From an uncultured Bacilli bacterium (GTDB taxonomy: Bacteria > Bacillota_I > Bacilli_A > RF39 > UBA660), in contig CANRIE010000091.1 in assembly GCA_947630585.1 (NCBI GenBank), positions 1 to 10,119 on the forward strand: a stretch of 10,119 bases of DNA. The letters are read 5' to 3'. A program made the translations under genes and the position numbers. How positions within the stretch are numbered: the stretch's first letter is position 1; each line of letters starts with the position of its first letter. Under the pieces are notes generated by a model. That model worked only from the letters and a program-made list of their open reading frames with translations, had not been told where the DNA came from and ran no database searches. Positions 8,012 to 10,119 of this stretch are shown here, in pieces.

Positions 8012-9814
8012 AAATAAATTATTTATAAATTTAATAAATTCTTTGATGATATCACTTGTCTTACTTTCATAAATAGTATCTTTAGCAAGCGATATATTAT
8101 CAGTTATTATATTATCAACATTTAAATCTATCATTTTACTTATACTTTCTTTGTTATTAACAGTCCAAACATAGATTTCTCGCCCTGCATTATGAACCTT
8201 TTTAACCATAGTTTTATTAACACTTGATTCTTCTATACTAAAGTTATCTGCAGCTTCAAGTTTTAAAATATCACCATAAGCAAGACTCATTACATAAACA
8301 GTTTTAATATCTTTTCCATATTTTTTAACATTTTCTAAAACATTATAAACTTGAGATGTGATAACACAAGAATCTTCAAAATGATATTTTTTAATTAAAT
8401 TAACAACATCTTTTTCAAAGTCTTTTTCATAGCCAGTTGGCTTTAATTCTATATTTAATTTGATATTTTTTTCTTTTGCAAATTTGATTACTTCTTCTAA
8501 TGTAGGTATTTTTTCACCCTTAAACTTTTTATCAAAGAAACTTCCAGCATCAAGTGTTTTAACCTCATCATAATTTACCTCCCAAGTATTTTTAGAAACA
8601 CCCGTTGTTCTTTTTAAGTTAGTATCATGAAGAATAATCAAAACTTTATCTTTAGTTTGTTGAACATCAAGTTCAATCCAATCTGCACCAAGTTCAAGGG
8701 CTCCATAAAACGCGCTCATCGTATTTTCAGGGTACATTACTGATGCTCCTCGATGAGCCGTTACTTCCATGGTTCTTACGTATTCGATATTAAAATTATA
8801 TTTATTATTTAACATGGAATAAGTAAATCCCATCCCACTTATTATTACTAATATAATTATGGTAACTTTTAATTTTGGATATTTTTTCTTACTTAAATTT
8901 GAATCTATTTTTACATGTTTGATCTTTTCATTTATTTTTTCTTTATGATTATAATATAAAGTTGTAATAACAGCATAACTAATTGGTGTTGATAAAAGAA
9001 CCATAACTATAAATGATATAACAATTAATAACCACATAATTGTAATTGCTAAATTACCAAATATATTTTTACCTAAAGCTTTATAAACTAAAATAATTAA
9101 AACTATTCCAAGTAAGATAAATAAAATATAAATAATTCCTATTATTAATTGAACTAAAACTAACGTTAGAAAATCTTTTATTTTATTTTTTTTACTTAAA
9201 TTACTACTTTTTATTCTTGATTCTTTAAAATTACAATCTTCAAGAATAAAGTAATTAATTGAATATAACCATTTAAATAAGATAAAGATAAGAAAAATAA
9301 CTAAAATAATATATAAACTAAATAATAATTTATTTTTAATTATAAAATCTAAGATAAATTCAGGTATTTTAATGGTTGATATAAAACTTGATGATATTCC
9401 AAGATGTAAAAAAGGAATTAAGAATAATACTAAGAAAACTATTAATATATTCTTTCTTTTAAATAAATTCTTGGATTTATTAATTGCTAACATAATAGCA
9501 TCTTTTATTGTTACTTTCTTTTTTTGATATGAGGCATCTAATATAATTATGATGGTACTAATATCAATTAAAGTATAAAAAGTCATTAGTATTATTAAAA
9601 GTAATAATAGAATAATCACAAGAGGATTAATTAGAAACTTAAATACATTTTCAAGAGTTAAATACGATAATCCACTTATAGTTAAAGTTAATCTAAACAT
9701 TCCTAAAAATAAAGGAACAAAAATAATTGTTGTTATTAATTTATATATTAGTTCAAAACTAAATAAAGTTTTTAAATTATAAGTTAACATATTTTTAATT
9801 TTTTTTAAATTCAT
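8006..9814 (-). CDS. Membrane-anchored glycerophosphodiester phosphodiesterase
   Basis: The expected reaction is hydrolysis of glycerophosphodiesters to glycerol-3-phosphate and an alcohol, in membrane lipid or teichoic acid turnover. Residues 1 to about 335 form a polytopic membrane region with seven or eight hydrophobic segments (around 23-48, 62-92, 122-140, 162-190, 215-243, 253-288 and 316-333), as in the membrane-domain GDPDs of Bacillota. Residues 350-580 are the GDPD TIM-barrel domain. It carries HRG at 354-356, PEN at 362-364, ELD at 381-383, HD at 396-397, and Glu456 in IELK. This spacing matches the family's catalytic and metal-binding His, Glu, Asp, His and Glu, so the enzyme looks intact. 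The final helix is followed by a Lys-rich tail ending in LFK. AGAAGG (9820-9825) lies five bases before the ATG. The length of 602 residues is normal. It is a single-gene unit closed by its own terminator, with no evident link to the repeat proteins. Substrate and active-site side are not shown by the sequence. Confidence 0.93.
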   Translation of the reverse strand: MNLKKIKNMLTYNLKTLFSFELIYKLITTIIFVPLFLGMFRLTLTISGLSYLTLENVFKFLINPLVIILLLLLIILMTFYTLIDISTIIIILDASYQKKKVTIKDAIMLAINKSKNLFKRKNILIVFLVLFLIPFLHLGISSSFISTIKIPEFILDFIIKNKLLFSLYIILVIFLIFILFKWLYSINYFILEDCNFKESRIKSSNLSKKNKIKDFLTLVLVQLIIGIIYILFILLGIVLIILVYKALGKNIFGNLAITIMWLLIVISFIVMVLLSTPISYAVITTLYYNHKEKINEKIKHVKIDSNLSKKKYPKLKVTIIILVIISGMGFTYSMLNNKYNFNIEYVRTMEVTAHRGASVMYPENTMSAFYGALELGADWIELDVQQTKDKVLIILHDTNLKRTTGVSKNTWEVNYDEVKTLDAGSFFDKKFKGEKIPTLEEVIKFAKEKNIKLNIELKPTGYEKDFEKDVVNLIKKYHFEDSCVITSQVYNVLENVKKYGKDIKTVYVMSLAYGDILKLEAADNFSIEESSVNKTMVKKVHNAGREIYVWTVNNKESISKMIDLNVDNIITDNISLAKDTIYESKTSDIIKEFIKFINNLFK

Positions 9815-9849
9815 AATAGCCTTCTTTCATTTAATTATTTTAACATATA

Positions 9850-9855
9850 ATTATA
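9850..9855 (-). promoter_or_regulatory. Possible -10 element of the GDPD gene
   Basis: A perfect TATAAT on the minus strand lies 35 bases before the ATG at 9814. At the usual spacing the -35 position reads AACAAA, which is poor, so this is only a candidate in very AT-rich sequence. Confidence 0.3.
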
Positions 9856-9886
9856 TTTTAGATAATATTTTTTTTGTTTTTTATGT

Positions 9887-9989
9887 GAATAATTAGTAAA
9901 AATGTCTCTAATTATAGAACGAATAATTAGTGAAAATGTCTCTATCAAATAAATGATAAAATAGTCAATAATTAGTAAAAATGTCTTTA
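9887..9989. repeat. Three 24-bp direct repeats, possible insertion-element end
   Basis: Copies at 9887-9910, 9921-9944 and 9966-9989 share GAATAATTAGTRAAAATGTC followed by TCTA or TTTA. Copies 1 and 2 match at 23 of 24 bases. Copy 3 differs from copy 1 at two positions. The starts are 34 and 45 bases apart, too irregular for CRISPR. The complement contains GACATTTTCACTAATTATT, which in my memory resembles the multiple transposase-binding repeats at the ends of IS21-type elements. No transposase reading frame is present in the window, so a relic, a solo end or an unrelated regulator-binding cluster are all possible. Confidence 0.75.
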
Positions 9990-10014
9990 TTTTATATATT
10001 GACTATTTTTTTTT
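9958..10014 (+). terminator. Long-stem hairpin followed by nine T residues
   Basis: AAAATAGTCAATA (9958-9970) is perfectly complementary to 9997-10009, giving a 13-bp stem. A T run spans 10006-10014. The 26-base loop contains most of the third direct repeat and could form a small inner stem (TAAAA with TTTTA). On the plus strand this has the form of an intrinsic terminator, although no plus-strand gene lies upstream. It may shield a neighbouring unit from read-through or be part of an element end. The 3' arm also holds the -35 box of the rightward promoter. Confidence 0.5.
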
Positions 10015-10026
10015 AATAGGTATAAT
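9999..10026 (+). promoter_or_regulatory. Rightward promoter, TTGACT-16-TATAAT
   Basis: TTGACT (9999-10004) and a perfect TATAAT (10021-10026) are separated by 16 bases. This is the best sigma-A-type match in the window and the only strong plus-strand signal. The expected start of transcription is near 10033-10034, exactly where the foldable GC-rich segment begins. Confidence 0.65.
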
Positions 10027-10033
10027 AATTTTT

Positions 10034-10119
10034 GTTACTTAGGGGGATATGGCAACGCTGAGGAGCGACCAGAGCAATTAAGTAATGCTAGACAAAAAAG
10101 ATATATTTCTTTTTTTGGA
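10034..10119 (+). ncRNA. Candidate structured leader or small RNA, unidentified (continues off the window)
   Basis: The segment opens at the predicted transcription start. Bases 10034-10041 pair with 10079-10086 in an 8-bp closing stem (one G-U). Inside are UGG/CCA (10050-10052 with 10069-10071) and CGCU/AGCG closed by GAGG (10056-10067). This leaves a GGGGGAUA strand and a GAGCAAU strand unpaired. Bases 10042-10075 are about 65% GC in otherwise very AT-rich DNA, which is typical of a functional RNA. Downstream, AAAAAAGA (10094-10101) can pair with UCUUUUUU (10108-10115), a possible weak terminator or switch helix. I compared it from memory with the common riboswitch cores (purine, TPP, SAM, ZTP, fluoride, glycine, T-box) and found no convincing match. 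It may control a plus-strand gene beyond 10119. Confidence 0.45.

Noticed and set aside
9903..9953. Plus-strand 16-codon frame starting within the first direct repeat
   Set aside because: It has no binding site, and its start and most of its codons come from the repeats themselves.
10034..10090. Purine riboswitch, suggested by the TATAAT plus GATATGG strings
   Set aside because: The conserved GUUUCUACC and CCGUAAA core is missing, and the TATAAT here is better read as a promoter -10 box.
10035..10119. Plus-strand open frame through the right-edge segment (reads YLGGYGNAEERPEQLSNA)
   Set aside because: It has no start codon in frame after the promoter. The base pairing and position at the transcription start favour an RNA role, though a coding role cannot be excluded without more sequence.

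Overview
The window is very AT-rich DNA with ATG starts, strong AGGAGG-type ribosome binding sites, TAA/TAG stops and tryptophan read from TGG (no TGA reassignment visible). This points to a low-GC Gram-positive bacterium (Bacillota, or a standard-code relative of the Mollicutes). The membrane-anchored glycerophosphodiester phosphodiesterase fits this. I cannot name the genus. All protein genes lie on the minus strand, so the window reads right to left.

Layout from the right edge: (1) 10119 to about 9999 holds a plus-strand promoter followed by a short GC-rich, well-folding segment that looks like a structured leader or small RNA whose gene lies off the window. (2) 9887-10014 holds three near-identical 24-bp direct repeats, the third inside a 13-bp-stem hairpin with a T tract; this may be the remnant end of an insertion element, but no transposase is visible. 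(3) 9814-8006 encodes a seven- or eight-helix membrane protein with an intact C-terminal GDPD catalytic domain, closed by a terminator that overlaps its stop codon. (4) From about 7944 a promoter drives an apparent operon of at least four tightly packed genes: a 1376-residue repeat protein, a 59-residue protein, a 1115-residue paralogue of the first, and a fourth gene cut by the left edge.

The two giant proteins are the main feature. Each has an N-terminal array of about 56-residue helical repeats (13 in one, 7 in the other) joined to a 623-residue C-terminal half of exactly the same length in both, strongly conserved and assigned by me to no named family. Repeats in the larger gene have been homogenised recently at the DNA level, including a 294-bp perfect duplication. 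A variable solenoid on a constant C-terminal module, in tandem paralogues with a small protein between them, is the layout expected of a recognition-plus-effector system, but no function is demonstrated here.
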